Shown here piece after piece: positions 41,959 to 51,447 of a DNA stretch of 64,000 nt. A model generated the notes under the pieces. That model saw only the letters and a list, made by a program, of their open reading frames with translations. It did no database searches and had not been told where the DNA came from. This DNA comes from Saccharomycopsis crataegensis (taxonomy: Eukaryota > Ascomycota > Saccharomycetes > Ascoideales > Saccharomycopsidaceae), in assembly GCF_037102585.1 (NCBI RefSeq), contig NW_027043819.1, positions 186,001-250,000 on the forward strand, read 5' to 3'. Position numbers and translations under genes: made by a program. How positions within the stretch are numbered: the stretch's first letter is position 1; each line of letters opens with the position of its first letter.

Positions 41959-42322
41959 GAAGTGCACTTGTCGGCAGGTAATATTCCGGAGCTTATTCCA
42001 TATTATTATAGATACACTATAATTATTATACTATAGTCAAATAGGTATTCGAGTGTAAACTGAGATACTCACAATGGTTGGTCTTAGTAATGTATAGAGA
42101 ATGTGCAATCCAACAAATGTAAATACCTCCAGCATCAATATTATTACATTTAATATAGCCGGGAAATGAGCCAATCAATGAATAATATAAGGTAATTGTG
42201 GTCCAATTCACATATATTATAAAAGGACCTTCTGCATTATTGATATTTATTTATCATACATGGCATCTAAAGATACCACCAACATCAATCATCCATTTAT
42301 CGTTGACCTACTAGAGGTGGTG

Positions 42323-42368
42323 AGCTTCCAATGGGAAATGCTCTAAGCTTCCAATGGGAAATGCTCTA
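42323..42368. repeat. 23-bp tandem duplication
   Basis: Two exact copies of a 23-bp unit (42323-42345 and 42346-42368), beginning AGCTTCCAATGGGAAA, in the phospholipase B copy A upstream region. A third partial start (AGCCTCC) follows. Confidence 0.9.
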
Positions 42369-42840
42369 AGCCTCCGACGCTACCCACAGCTGGTTGGGTT
42401 TGCCGATTTTTTTTTCTCTTTGCTGCACGGTGAACACCAATTTATATTTATATTTCCAACATTGCAATATAATAATTCACGATCATTGGAAAGAACCCGT
42501 ACTTATATTCCATAAAAATATATCATGAGATAAATTTTCTCACTTTCATTACCGAGGTTCAATAAATCAAAAAGGCTCGCGTTTCGGCATTTGAATTGTC
42601 GCTAATATTGGCAATCCATGAACTGGCACATATCACTGGATGTCCGAAATTAGTGCCTCGTCCGATCTCCAACATTCCATGGTAGCAATGGACCTTCTAC
42701 AATTTATCCATAATTCACATTATTATAAGACCAGCCACTATACCATTAAATTCTATTGTAGATACAATTAAAGGAAACACATTCTTTATTATTATTATCA
42801 CCATTGTTGGCAATTGATTAGAAGGATAGTTCTATCCACA

Positions 42841-44592
42841 ATGAAAAACTCCTTGGTAGTACTCCAGGTACTTTTGCTTCTTGCAAATCTATCACAGGCA
42901 TTTACAAGATACGATAGTTTACAAAGCAATTACGCCCCTTCTTACGTGTCCTGTCCTAGTGACAAAGATGATTATACAAGAAAGGCGTCAAATCTCAGCG
43001 ATTCAGAACAAAGTTGGCTCGAAAAAAGAACCGCCAAATCCCAACCAGCTCTTTATGAGTTCTTGAAATACAAAACGAATCTCAGTGAGTCTGAATATAA
43101 AGACTTGATCCCATTGAACTCGACCAATACCAATGAGAGTATCAAAGTGGCATTAAGTTTCTCTGGTGGTGGTTCTAGAGCGATGTTGTGTGGTGCGGGG
43201 CAAATCGCTGCCCTCGATAATCGTGTCACCAATGCCACCGAACACGGTCTCGGAGGCTTGCTACAAGCTTCAACGTATTTGGCTGGTTTATCTGGTGGGA
43301 ACTGGATGGTTGGAACAATGGTGTTTAACCAATTTCAATCGATCCAAGATATTCTTAATGGTGGGAAGATTTGGGACTTGGAAGTCCCATTCTACGAATC
43401 TGGGACTATCGCCCATCATCTTCGAGCAAGCTACTACGCTTGGAAAGACTGGATTTACCAAGTTGGCACAAAACAAGAATCGGGGTTCAGTGTGTCTATG
43501 GTTGATATCTGGGCAAGAGCTTTGAGTACCAGATTCTTTGATAATGACGATGCCGCTAACAACAGCACCTTCTCCTCACTCAGAGATATGGATACTTTTG
43601 CCAACGCCGAAATGCCATTTCCTATTTCTGTTTCCCAAATTAAATATGATTCTAATGAATTGACCATCGCTAACTCGACAATTGTTGAATCGAACCCATT
43701 TGAATTTGGCAGTTGGGATGCCGATGCCAATACTTTTGTCGACATGAAGTATGTTGGAACCAGTCTCGTTGATGGGAAACCAGTCGACAGTACACAATGC
43801 GTGGAAAAATTTGACAATGGTGGGTTCCTCATGGCGGTATCATCTAATATCTGGAGTATGGGATTGAGTTCTGTTAAAGAAGATATAGAGAAAATCGGCA
43901 TTTTGTACGATATGTTCAAAAGAGCGTTCACATCAATTGAAGAAAACATGCTTGATGCTGGGATTTTGCAACCTAATCCATTCTTTTTGACCACTTGGGC
44001 CTCAAATTTTGCGTTCAAAAACCGTCAAACTTTGGGACTCGTTGATGGTGGTCAAGATTTGCAAAACCTTCCAATGGAACCATTGTTGGTAGAACAAAGA
44101 GGTGTCGACGTCATCTTGGCCTACGATAATAGTGGCGATACTGACGATAACTGGCCTAACGCTACTGCTTTGACCGCCACTTATCATCGTCAGTTCTATG
44201 CCAATGGGGCCAATGCTCCAATGCCTCCTCTTCCTAGTGAATCAGAAATGGTTTCGCAAGGATACAACAAGAAGCCTGTTTTCTTAGGTTGTGATTCTAG
44301 CAAATTGACCAACTTGAGTAGCGTTCCTCCTTTGATTGTTTACAATCCAAATAGAGCCTATTCATTGAATAGTAACTATACTACCATGAAGATGGCTTAC
44401 AACGAGACTTTGAAGAGACAAATGGTACAAAATGGGTTCGAAGTGGCATCGATGAGAAACCTTACTGAGGATACCGAGTTTAGCACCTGTATTGGGTGTG
44501 CGATTATCAGACGGAAACAAGAACGGTTGGGAATTGAACAAAGTGAACAGTGTCAAAAATGTTTTTCTCGTTATTGCTGGGAACAGTCATGA
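42841..44592 (+). CDS. PLB: Secreted phospholipase B, copy A
   Basis: A 583-aa lysophospholipase/phospholipase B that removes both acyl chains from phospholipids. The ATG at 42841 begins a signal peptide (MKNSLVVLQVLLLLANLSQA); the in-frame codon at 42814 is TTG. The active-site elements are intact: oxyanion-hole SFSGGGSRAML, nucleophile Ser151 in GLSGGNWMVG, and the VDGG Asp box. NPFEFGSWD, PVFLGCD and the terminal Cys-rich CIGCAIIRRKQERLG...CQKCFSRYCW block match the family. Many N-x-S/T sites are present. It lacks the Ser-rich tail and GPI signal of some yeast Plbs, so it is probably freely secreted. Copy B lies 7 kb downstream. Confidence 0.95.
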   Translation: MKNSLVVLQVLLLLANLSQAFTRYDSLQSNYAPSYVSCPSDKDDYTRKASNLSDSEQSWLEKRTAKSQPALYEFLKYKTNLSESEYKDLIPLNSTNTNESIKVALSFSGGGSRAMLCGAGQIAALDNRVTNATEHGLGGLLQASTYLAGLSGGNWMVGTMVFNQFQSIQDILNGGKIWDLEVPFYESGTIAHHLRASYYAWKDWIYQVGTKQESGFSVSMVDIWARALSTRFFDNDDAANNSTFSSLRDMDTFANAEMPFPISVSQIKYDSNELTIANSTIVESNPFEFGSWDADANTFVDMKYVGTSLVDGKPVDSTQCVEKFDNGGFLMAVSSNIWSMGLSSVKEDIEKIGILYDMFKRAFTSIEENMLDAGILQPNPFFLTTWASNFAFKNRQTLGLVDGGQDLQNLPMEPLLVEQRGVDVILAYDNSGDTDDNWPNATALTATYHRQFYANGANAPMPPLPSESEMVSQGYNKKPVFLGCDSSKLTNLSSVPPLIVYNPNRAYSLNSNYTTMKMAYNETLKRQMVQNGFEVASMRNLTEDTEFSTCIGCAIIRRKQERLGIEQSEQCQKCFSRYCWEQS

Positions 44593-46354
44593 TCAATCAT
44601 ATCTGATTTTTTTTTGTTAATTATCTGATTCTTTTTTTTATTTTTTTTCTTTGCTGTTTTGTTATTATATTTATGTTCACTTCTTGAAGCTTTGAGAGCT
44701 TATTGTTTTATTACTGTCATATTGGCTACAAATTAATAATATGTTATTTTAATAGCTGTCAATGTAAGATCTATTATTTATCAGTTATCGTTTTTTGTTT
44801 GTTATTGTTGTTATTATTTATGTATTTATTTTTATGATTTATGTATTTATTTATTTATATTTTTTTTTATTATTATTTTCATATATTTGTATATTATTTA
44901 TTTACTATTTACTATTTACTATTTACTATTTACTATTTACTATTTACTATTTACTATTTACTATTTACTATTTACTATTTACTATTTACTATTTACTTTT
45001 CCCTATTTACTATCTGTTGTTTATTTACGATTTATTATTGTTTACGTTTTACCGCTTTTGTCTGCAACGAAAATTTTTCCCGTAAAACCAAAAAAAAAAG
45101 AATGAAAAAAAAAAAAAAAATTCTTCCAGTTGGGCCGGTCGAGATACGACATGTTCTAGATCTCTCTGTTGTCCATCAGTGATTCTCAATCTTCTCGTAG
45201 TATTTGGTAAGGAGTTTCTATGTTTTGGACTGCTATTTACTTTGGTAGTTTAAAGCTTCTTGAGGTTTCTGTACACACAGGATATGCTTACGCTTACCAA
45301 TATATCATACAACACAGTGTGTTACCGTATTATTCCATACGTGTGGATCTCCTCAGTACGACTGCAGTACCTGTAGACAAAATACCCTGTCTCTCTCTTT
45401 TTTTGAAACGCGAGTATTCCGGTGGGTGGGTGGTGCCTTACCTCATGAAAATACCTGAAATTGTACTGAACAACGTTTTGCTAATAATAATCACTACTGA
45501 TCAAAAGTTAATCATTTTGTAATGCGTGGCTGGTGATAGATAGATGAATATCCCTGAAACCAAATTACTAGTATGCCTGTGCGCCCATCGTAAATCATTT
45601 GGTTATTCATTGGGTGACACGTAACAAAGCACAAATCTCTTGCTATTTCTTCTTTGGGCAAAACGACAATAAATCGGCTTCGTGACGTGTCGAATGTAAT
45701 TATTGCTTCAAATGGAATCACCGGGATTACTAAAATTTATTTCAAGTTTCAATGCATGTACACAGGCACCCGAAATATTAATTAAAATAATTAGTGGGAG
45801 CCGCCTACATTGTGTGGTTCACGATCCTTGACAACACAAGCGTCTACTTATCTCGTTGTTAGGGAATTGTTTCAGATATTCCTTCAGTCATTGTTATTTT
45901 CCTCAATTTAGCAACGTTAATACAATTTTGCTTATAAGCATAGACTACGATCGCTGTTGATGTATGTGCGCAGCGGAAAACAAACCTATTTTACTCAATA
46001 TATAGCAAGAAGTGGCAAGTGGATACATTGTTGTTATTACTGTTATTGGAATAGGGAATTTTCTTTATTATCAAACCTGCTGTTGTATTTAATAAAGAGA
46101 ATTGCTGGCGGCGGTGTATGCTCCTCCAAACCTAATCTTCCAAGGAGCCTGTCAGCGAAACTCAAAATATCCTCTATGATAATCGGGACATTAACATCAC
46201 AAGAAAAACCTGTTTTTGTATAATATAGAACAGCTTGAAAATGGCTGCTCATTAAGCGCTGAACTCCGTATTCAAACAAGTAGTTACTAATCATTATATA
46301 TCGATCTGATTTCACTGAAAAACAATCGGCGTTCTTACTTCGAATTCTTGGTTA
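44593..46354. other. Non-coding region after phospholipase B copy A
   Basis: A 1.76-kb stretch with no supportable gene. It holds AT-rich simple sequence (44760-44890), a 7-bp satellite (44900-44996) and A runs at about 45090-45120. A minus-strand open frame at 46043-46315 (about 90 aa) could be relic coding DNA but matches nothing I know. Confidence 0.4.
44900..44996. repeat. 7-bp tandem repeat (TTTACTA), about 14 copies
   Basis: About 14 near-perfect copies of TTTACTA. Because 7 is not a multiple of 3, all three plus-strand frames stay open and read the same YYLLFTI heptad, producing three overlapping false ORFs. It lies about 300 bp past the phospholipase B copy A stop codon. Confidence 0.95.
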
Positions 46355-46665
46355 GTTCTTACGAGCTGCAACAATATATTCACCACCTTAAGAGTAACCC
46401 ACAATCGTAGCCTTGACAAAATAATTTCTAGTAGTTATGTCTAATATTGGTTCTGAATATCGCTCTTTCAAGTTATCCTTGTTCAAATTGAATACTTCCA
46501 AATATCGATTGTCCAAATGGTAGCACTATGGCCCCATAAAGTTTCCAATCTTTCCCCGTCAAATGAATACCAGATAGAGGTAATAGTATCCTTACCTACT
46601 GAGAGGACCAAATCTCCTTCTTTTTTTTTGAGCTTAACCAGGATTGAAGATAGTATATTCATGGT
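46355..46665 (-). pseudogene. TIF34: TIF34 (eIF3i) pseudogene fragment
   Basis: On the minus strand, 46665-46483 reads KKKEGDLVLSVGKD, then SIWYSFDGERLETLWGHSAT and IWTIDI. This matches the first WD40 repeat of eIF3i (KEGDLLFSCSKD...VWYSLNGERLGTLDGH). After a frame change, 46470-46388 reads EPILDITT...KATIVGYS. After an in-frame stop comes GGEYIVAA (to 46355). These match eIF3i residues far downstream (EPIHKIIT...ATVAGWSTKGKYIIAG). The piece is therefore 5'-truncated, internally deleted, frameshifted and stopped. A 22-bp A run (46670-46691) abuts its 5' end. It sits inside the duplicated TMA29-like block but is missing from copy A. Confidence 0.8.
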
Positions 46666-46669
46666 AAGC

Positions 46670-46691
46670 AAAAAAAAAAAAAAAAAAAAAA
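46670..46691. repeat. A22 homopolymer
   Basis: Twenty-two consecutive A residues on the plus strand, between the TIF34 pseudogene and the 3' flank of dehydrogenase copy B. Confidence 0.95.
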
Positions 46692-46849
46692 TAATACAAC
46701 ATGACTCATGTGGGAAATTTAGGAACGTTTACAATTTGCCCAATATCTAAAAAGTTTTCATCATCAATCCCCTCCTAAACAAGAAGCAATAAATAAAAGC
46801 AAAGAAATCGTGGAATAGTATCATATGATCTCAATCGCCATCTTCTGCC

Positions 46850-47822
46850 TTACTTGGAATGACGATATGTGTGGGACCGAGAAGCTTGGCAAGTGGGCAA
46901 AATCAAAGATTCCGCAACCACAGTGTTTTGCTTTCTGGAGGTGAAGAAGACAATCATTTCAGCAATATCGTCTGCACTCAATTGTTCAATACCTTCGTTA
47001 AGTTTCTTGGAAGCAACCTTGTCGCCGTAGAATCTGACATCAGAAAATTCAGTATCAACACTACCCGGTTGTATTTCAATAATTCTGATTTTGGTGTTAA
47101 TCAGCTCCTTTCTTAAGGCGGAAGTGAAAGCTCTGAGGGCCTGTTTTGTAGCACAGTAAATAGCTCCACCAGGATATGATTCACGACTGGCAACAGAACC
47201 TAATTGGACAATATCACCAGAATTCTTCTTCTTAAACAATGGCAAAAGGTGCTGAACCATTGCAATGTTACCTATAACGTTGGTATTGAACATGCAATCC
47301 AAATCGTTTTGAGAAATTTCACCAACGTTAGCAAACCCTTTAGCAAGACCGCTAAAGATTAATTGTTAGTAAGCACAAATAAAATGGATAAAGCAAAGTT
47401 AAGAAGAGAAAAAATGATGTATGAGAAAGAGATGGAGAATCACATACGCATTGTTGATGAGAACATCAACATCTGAGAATTCTTTTGGCAATTCCTTGAA
47501 AAACTTTTCAATTGCACTTAGGTCAGAAACGTCCAACTTCACGGTCAAAACCTTGATATTTGGGAATTCAGCTTCCAATTTGGACTTCAAACTGTCCAAT
47601 TTTTCAAGTCTTCTGGCAGTCAAAATCAACTTCAATTCACCTTTGGCAGCAGAAGCATATTCGATAGCGGTGGCTTCACCAATACCAGCGGAGGCGCCAG
47701 TGATCAACTTGAAACAAAAAATAGTTAGCCATCATGATTCTAACAATAAATAAATGAATACTTGCGCTACGTACAATAGTTTTTCCCGCTAAGCGGCCAG
47801 TGGCTTTAGATCCGTACGACAT
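46850..47822 (-). CDS. TMA29: NADP-dependent short-chain dehydrogenase, copy B (two introns)
   Basis: Exons read 47822-47775 (48 nt), 47707-47448 (260 nt) and 47351-46850 (502 nt), the same lengths as copy A at 8749-9726. The protein is again 269 aa. Intron 1 (47708-47774, 67 nt) has a GTACGT donor and intron 2 (47352-47447, 96 nt) has GTATGT and TACTAAC. The start is [16 protein letters not shown]. Catalytic YCATK and the GASAGIG cofactor motif are kept. Differences from copy A cluster in the C-terminal part (for example LNEGIEQLSADD for [12 protein letters not shown] and the SRSHTYRHSK end). It looks functional, possibly with a shifted substrate range. Confidence 0.92.
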
Positions 47823-48689
47823 TATTTATTTAGATATGCGAGTTTAAGGTATTTTCGGAGTCTTTTGGTTAGTAAAGAGCGGGAAAATTTTTGGTGCTCG
47901 AAGAATAAAAGGGGAAACTGGTGCTGTTTTAAATCAAAGACTCATAAATCTCTAGTTATAAACTTGTGAGTAATCTAGATTATCTGATTACCATTTGCTG
48001 CTTTGGTCACGCTGATCTTGCTTGCGTCGACATGCATTGTCAAAAACTACAATAAATGAATGAATGAATCATATATTAACGAGTCACAGAGGTTCTAAAT
48101 AAAATGCAAGCCAGGCATTTTGTGCTGGTCTTCCTAATAGGTAAAGTAACTAATTATAACTTTCTTACAAAAACACACTTCTTGCTTTAAGGATTAATCA
48201 CATCACCAGTAAAAAACTCAACACTCAAGGAAAAAAGGTGCAATGTGGAAATATGATATGAAGTCGCTAGTGAATTACCCATCACTAGGATCTTCATGAA
48301 CTGAGATGGAGATCTTTGTTAATGGGTTTTGGTGTTATATCTCAATGGTGGTTCACATAATCAATTTATAATCATCTTAACTTACAAATTTAAATTCATT
48401 CATGTGCGCCCAATTGGTTATGGCTATTCAAATGAGTTAAATAAATAATAATGAAAGGACGATTTCATAGGCTTATAGGAGATGTTTTCTTGCAAAGTTG
48501 GCTATAGCGCCTTTTCTCCTGGCGATGTTCACACCATCGCACTGTAGCTGCATTCCCAAGATAAGTTCACTATTCTGCACCTTTTTTTTTTTCAAGTATT
48601 CTCTCCACCTTTCGCTTTCCAAAAGAACAAGAAAAAGTTTAGTATACTGAAAGTGAAACTGTCATCTTCTGCATCTCTAATTATGTTCA
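47823..48689. promoter_or_regulatory. Promoter of dehydrogenase copy B and adjoining gap
   Basis: Similarity to the copy A promoter continues from 47823 to about 48045 and includes GATTACCATTTGC at 47986-47998. The remaining DNA up to 48689 shows no gene. A T run lies at 48580-48592. Confidence 0.5.
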
Positions 48690-50051
48690 TTCTTTGCAAA
48701 ATTCATCGTTTAATGCTTCCGTGGGAAGGTTTTCCTTGGAAGATATTGACACAGTCTCTACCAGTGATCTTTTTTGTACTTACATAAAAAGCCCTCCTAT
48801 GTCCCCTCACTGCGGAACCATTTATCATTCTCTCCAGTCAACTCCTCCCAAAGGTCAACGAATTTCTTATAGTCTTCAAGCCAATCTATTTGGAAAGCCT
48901 TCATATCAGTATCGCACGATGACATATGTTCATTTTCCAATTCTGTCTATACGAATGGCACCAATCTCCTTCATTTGGATCTGTCTATCGCTTCGTTAGC
49001 AATACTGTGATCTTCCGAAAAATCATTATCTTCATTATCAGCAACAAGAACAGAAGCACTATCTGAAAAAACAGGTTGGTATGGTGGTTTCATCGTCATT
49101 TATTAAGGTTGAACCAACAAGACGTTCAGATGTAGGAGAACAAGAAGTAGGAGAAAAATTATTAGAAGAACTATCACCTATCACCAGGGGAAGCAGCAGC
49201 AGGAGAAGTAGTAGCAGCAGTCGAAGTAGCAGGAACAGAATTTGCAGCCGAAGTAGCAGCAGTCGAAGTGGCAGCAGTCAGAGTACAGCAGTCGAAGTAG
49301 CAGCAGTCGAAGAAGCAGGAGTCGAAGAAGCAGGAACAGAATTTGCAGTCAGGACAAGAGGATTAAAACGTGAGAAGCGGGATCAATTGAATTAATTGGG
49401 TCAGGAGTAGGCAATAAGTCAACAGCACGTTCCTCATAAAGCCTTCCTTCCTTTGAGAACAAAACGTCATACCATTTGCCATACATTTCAAGGACCTTTT
49501 TCTTCAATGCAGCTGGTTTGATGCGAAACTTCAATGTTTCTGGATCAATCTCTTCACCTTTCATTTTTTTTTTCAACCACATAGTCAAGGTCATAGTCAA
49601 GCACTACTGTGCTTGGAATGAGCCGTTGGCAACGAGAATGAGCCAATGAGCCTTCTGCAACATTCACTGCGAACTTGTTATACTTTTTCTCTCTGAAATT
49701 TCTTGCAGCTTCGGTATCGCTTCTCTCATTTTCAGGTAGGATCTCATCAATAATGTGTTGTACTTTTTGCATATTTTCAAGAGTATTGGGGCTTGAAATT
49801 CTTTGAAATAAATCCAAGAACCTATCTTTGGTTTTAAACGGCTCTGGCAAGCTTGATTGAGGAAATTTTTTTCCATCCTTTGGAACAATCTTTTTCGTAA
49901 AGGTATCAAATTGACCAGGAGTAAGACGAGTAAGGCGGACTTGAACGTTGTTTGGGTCGGGTGGTTCCTCTCCTGGCCGAGGCTTGCGGAGTGATACTCT
50001 TGGTGGCAAGCCGAGTTTTTCTGCTCGTGTTAGTTTTCTTTTTCTCGCCAT
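48690..50051 (-). pseudogene. Frameshifted gene relic, family unknown
   Basis: The minus-strand frame starts MARKRKLTRAEKLGLPPR at 50051 and runs about 165 codons to 49554. An A10 run near 49564-49573 then shifts the frame. The next frame continues as MKGEEIDPETLKFRIKP, then KKKVLEMYGKWYDVLFS, to a stop at 49349. Further down, coding-like pieces recur in changing frames: an Ala/Thr/Ser-rich repeat (about 49180-49350), SVLVADNEDNDFSEDHS, and FQIDWLEDYKKFVDLWEEL. The peptides are of protein-like composition on this strand only, so I read them as one decayed gene. I do not recognise it. If the A10 shift were a sequencing error, the 5' part could still encode a protein. Confidence 0.6.
49180..49345. 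repeat. Imperfect trinucleotide-based repeat
   Basis: Blocks built from GTAGCAGCAGTCGAA and related units repeat imperfectly. On the minus strand they read Ala/Thr/Ser. They lie inside the decayed gene at 48690-50051 and probably helped generate its frameshifts. Confidence 0.7.
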
Positions 50052-51447
50052 TATGCTATGGAGGAATATAGCACTGTATAATAAGCGCAATATCTTCTCT
50101 ATAGATATATGTCATGTTGTTGTTTTTTTTCTTTACTTTTTTTTTCTTCTGCATCAAATTATCACATCACACTTGCGTAATGTCGCAGGAACAAGCATAA
50201 ACAGCCTCTCTTTATCACAGAAAATACGCGATTTTTTTTTAAAAAAAAACTATTCTCTTATCTTAAATTATACAATTTGAAAGCCCAATTTTGATTTCCA
50301 AGGTCCAATTTTCACTATATTTTCCATAGTACCCATAGTACCCATAGATATATAAGGGGTTGAAAATTGCAATTTCTGGAATAGGGCATTTTTCGACATC
50401 ATTTTTTCGCGCATTTGTTTTGTTTTTTTTCCATACAAAAAAAAATTCATAGAGATGACATATCACACCGCCCAATAGAATTTTAGTTTATTTCCAGCAT
50501 TTTGATTATGAAGAAATTCATGATCAACTCCTACGATCGCCGATTTCTCTTAACAGCGGAACAGTAGACATTAAACGAGTAAAGTAAAACCAAGTTGTCC
50601 ATTATTACATTTCAATATTGCTTAATGAACTCAAATCATGACTGTTTCCTCGGTGCGGCTGAAAGTCTCTTGCATAACGACACAGACTCAGTTTTGGTAG
50701 ATGCTTTCAAAAGAACTTCTTATTCTTTGTGTGTCCATTGATGGATATAACAAGCAAGAGACAGCACTTCCGCTGCAGGGTGTGAAAGATATCAATTAAA
50801 TACACCACACTATTTTTATTAGATTATATATTTAGGATACACCGCACCGAAAGACCTCCCCCGGACCATCCAGGTTTCAAAGAGCACGTGCGGTGAAGTG
50901 CCGCGGCGGCGGCAGCACGCACACATGCATGAGTCCTAACCGGTGGGTTTGTGTCAACATTCCTTCAGTTTCCTAGGGCATCAGCTACTTCTAAAAATAC
51001 TTTGGGTAAAAAATGGTTGTTTGACACTCTCTGTGGAAATCAAAATCCCTACGGTTTATATCTCCTGTCTAGGTAATCAATGTATCATTCGTTTGTAGTA
51101 TTTTAATCAATAGAAATCAGAGGAAATCATTGTTAATGGCCTTGATTCATATAAGACCCACATTGTTATAAAACAATTGTCCTTGAAAAGATATATATTT
51201 TGAACAGTGAGCTTTGCCAATGGGTATCAGGCGAGGAAATCCTTTCATGGAGCTAAATTTTAGGGCCTTGGGGACCTTGGCATGGAGAACATGGCACACT
51301 GGTATGCTTTTCATTCATTCTGATCACAATATAAATACCAACACAAAGCCCCATATTATTTAAACAAGTATAACCGTTATTACTCAAACAATATCATAAT
51401 AATAGTACTTTACTAATTCCAACTGTTGCTTCATATTCGAAAAAACA
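50052..51447. promoter_or_regulatory. Large upstream region of phospholipase B copy B
   Basis: A 1.4-kb gap. It includes a short direct repeat of CCATAGTACC near 50325-50345, a GC-rich island at about 50870-50930 with CACGTG at 50885 and CGGCGGCGG, and a leader near 51350-51447. No RNA gene or open frame is supported. Confidence 0.45.

Larger units (their letters stand above)
41413..42840. promoter_or_regulatory. Large divergent promoter region upstream of phospholipase B copy A
   Basis: A 1.43-kb gap. It contains a double CACGTG site (41944-41949 and 41953-41958) overlapping TGAGTCA (41948-41954), a 23-bp tandem duplication (42323-42368) and an A run at 41710-41723. No RNA gene was seen. 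Confidence 0.5.

Noticed and set aside
43455-44018. 187-aa minus-strand frame inside phospholipase B copy A
   Set aside because: Antisense shadow; the plus-strand frame carries all family motifs.
44795-45182. Three overlapping plus-strand frames of Tyr/Leu/Phe/Thr/Ile
   Set aside because: They are produced by the TTTACTA heptad repeat, which has no stop in any frame.
46670-46691. A22 run as the poly(A) tail of a processed TIF34 pseudogene
   Set aside because: The run is at the 5' end of the fragment and on the opposite strand to that expected of a retroposed tail.
49081-49395. Ser/Arg-rich plus-strand frame resembling an SR protein
   Set aside because: It comes from the triplet-based repeat; flanking coding signal is on the minus strand and in other frames.
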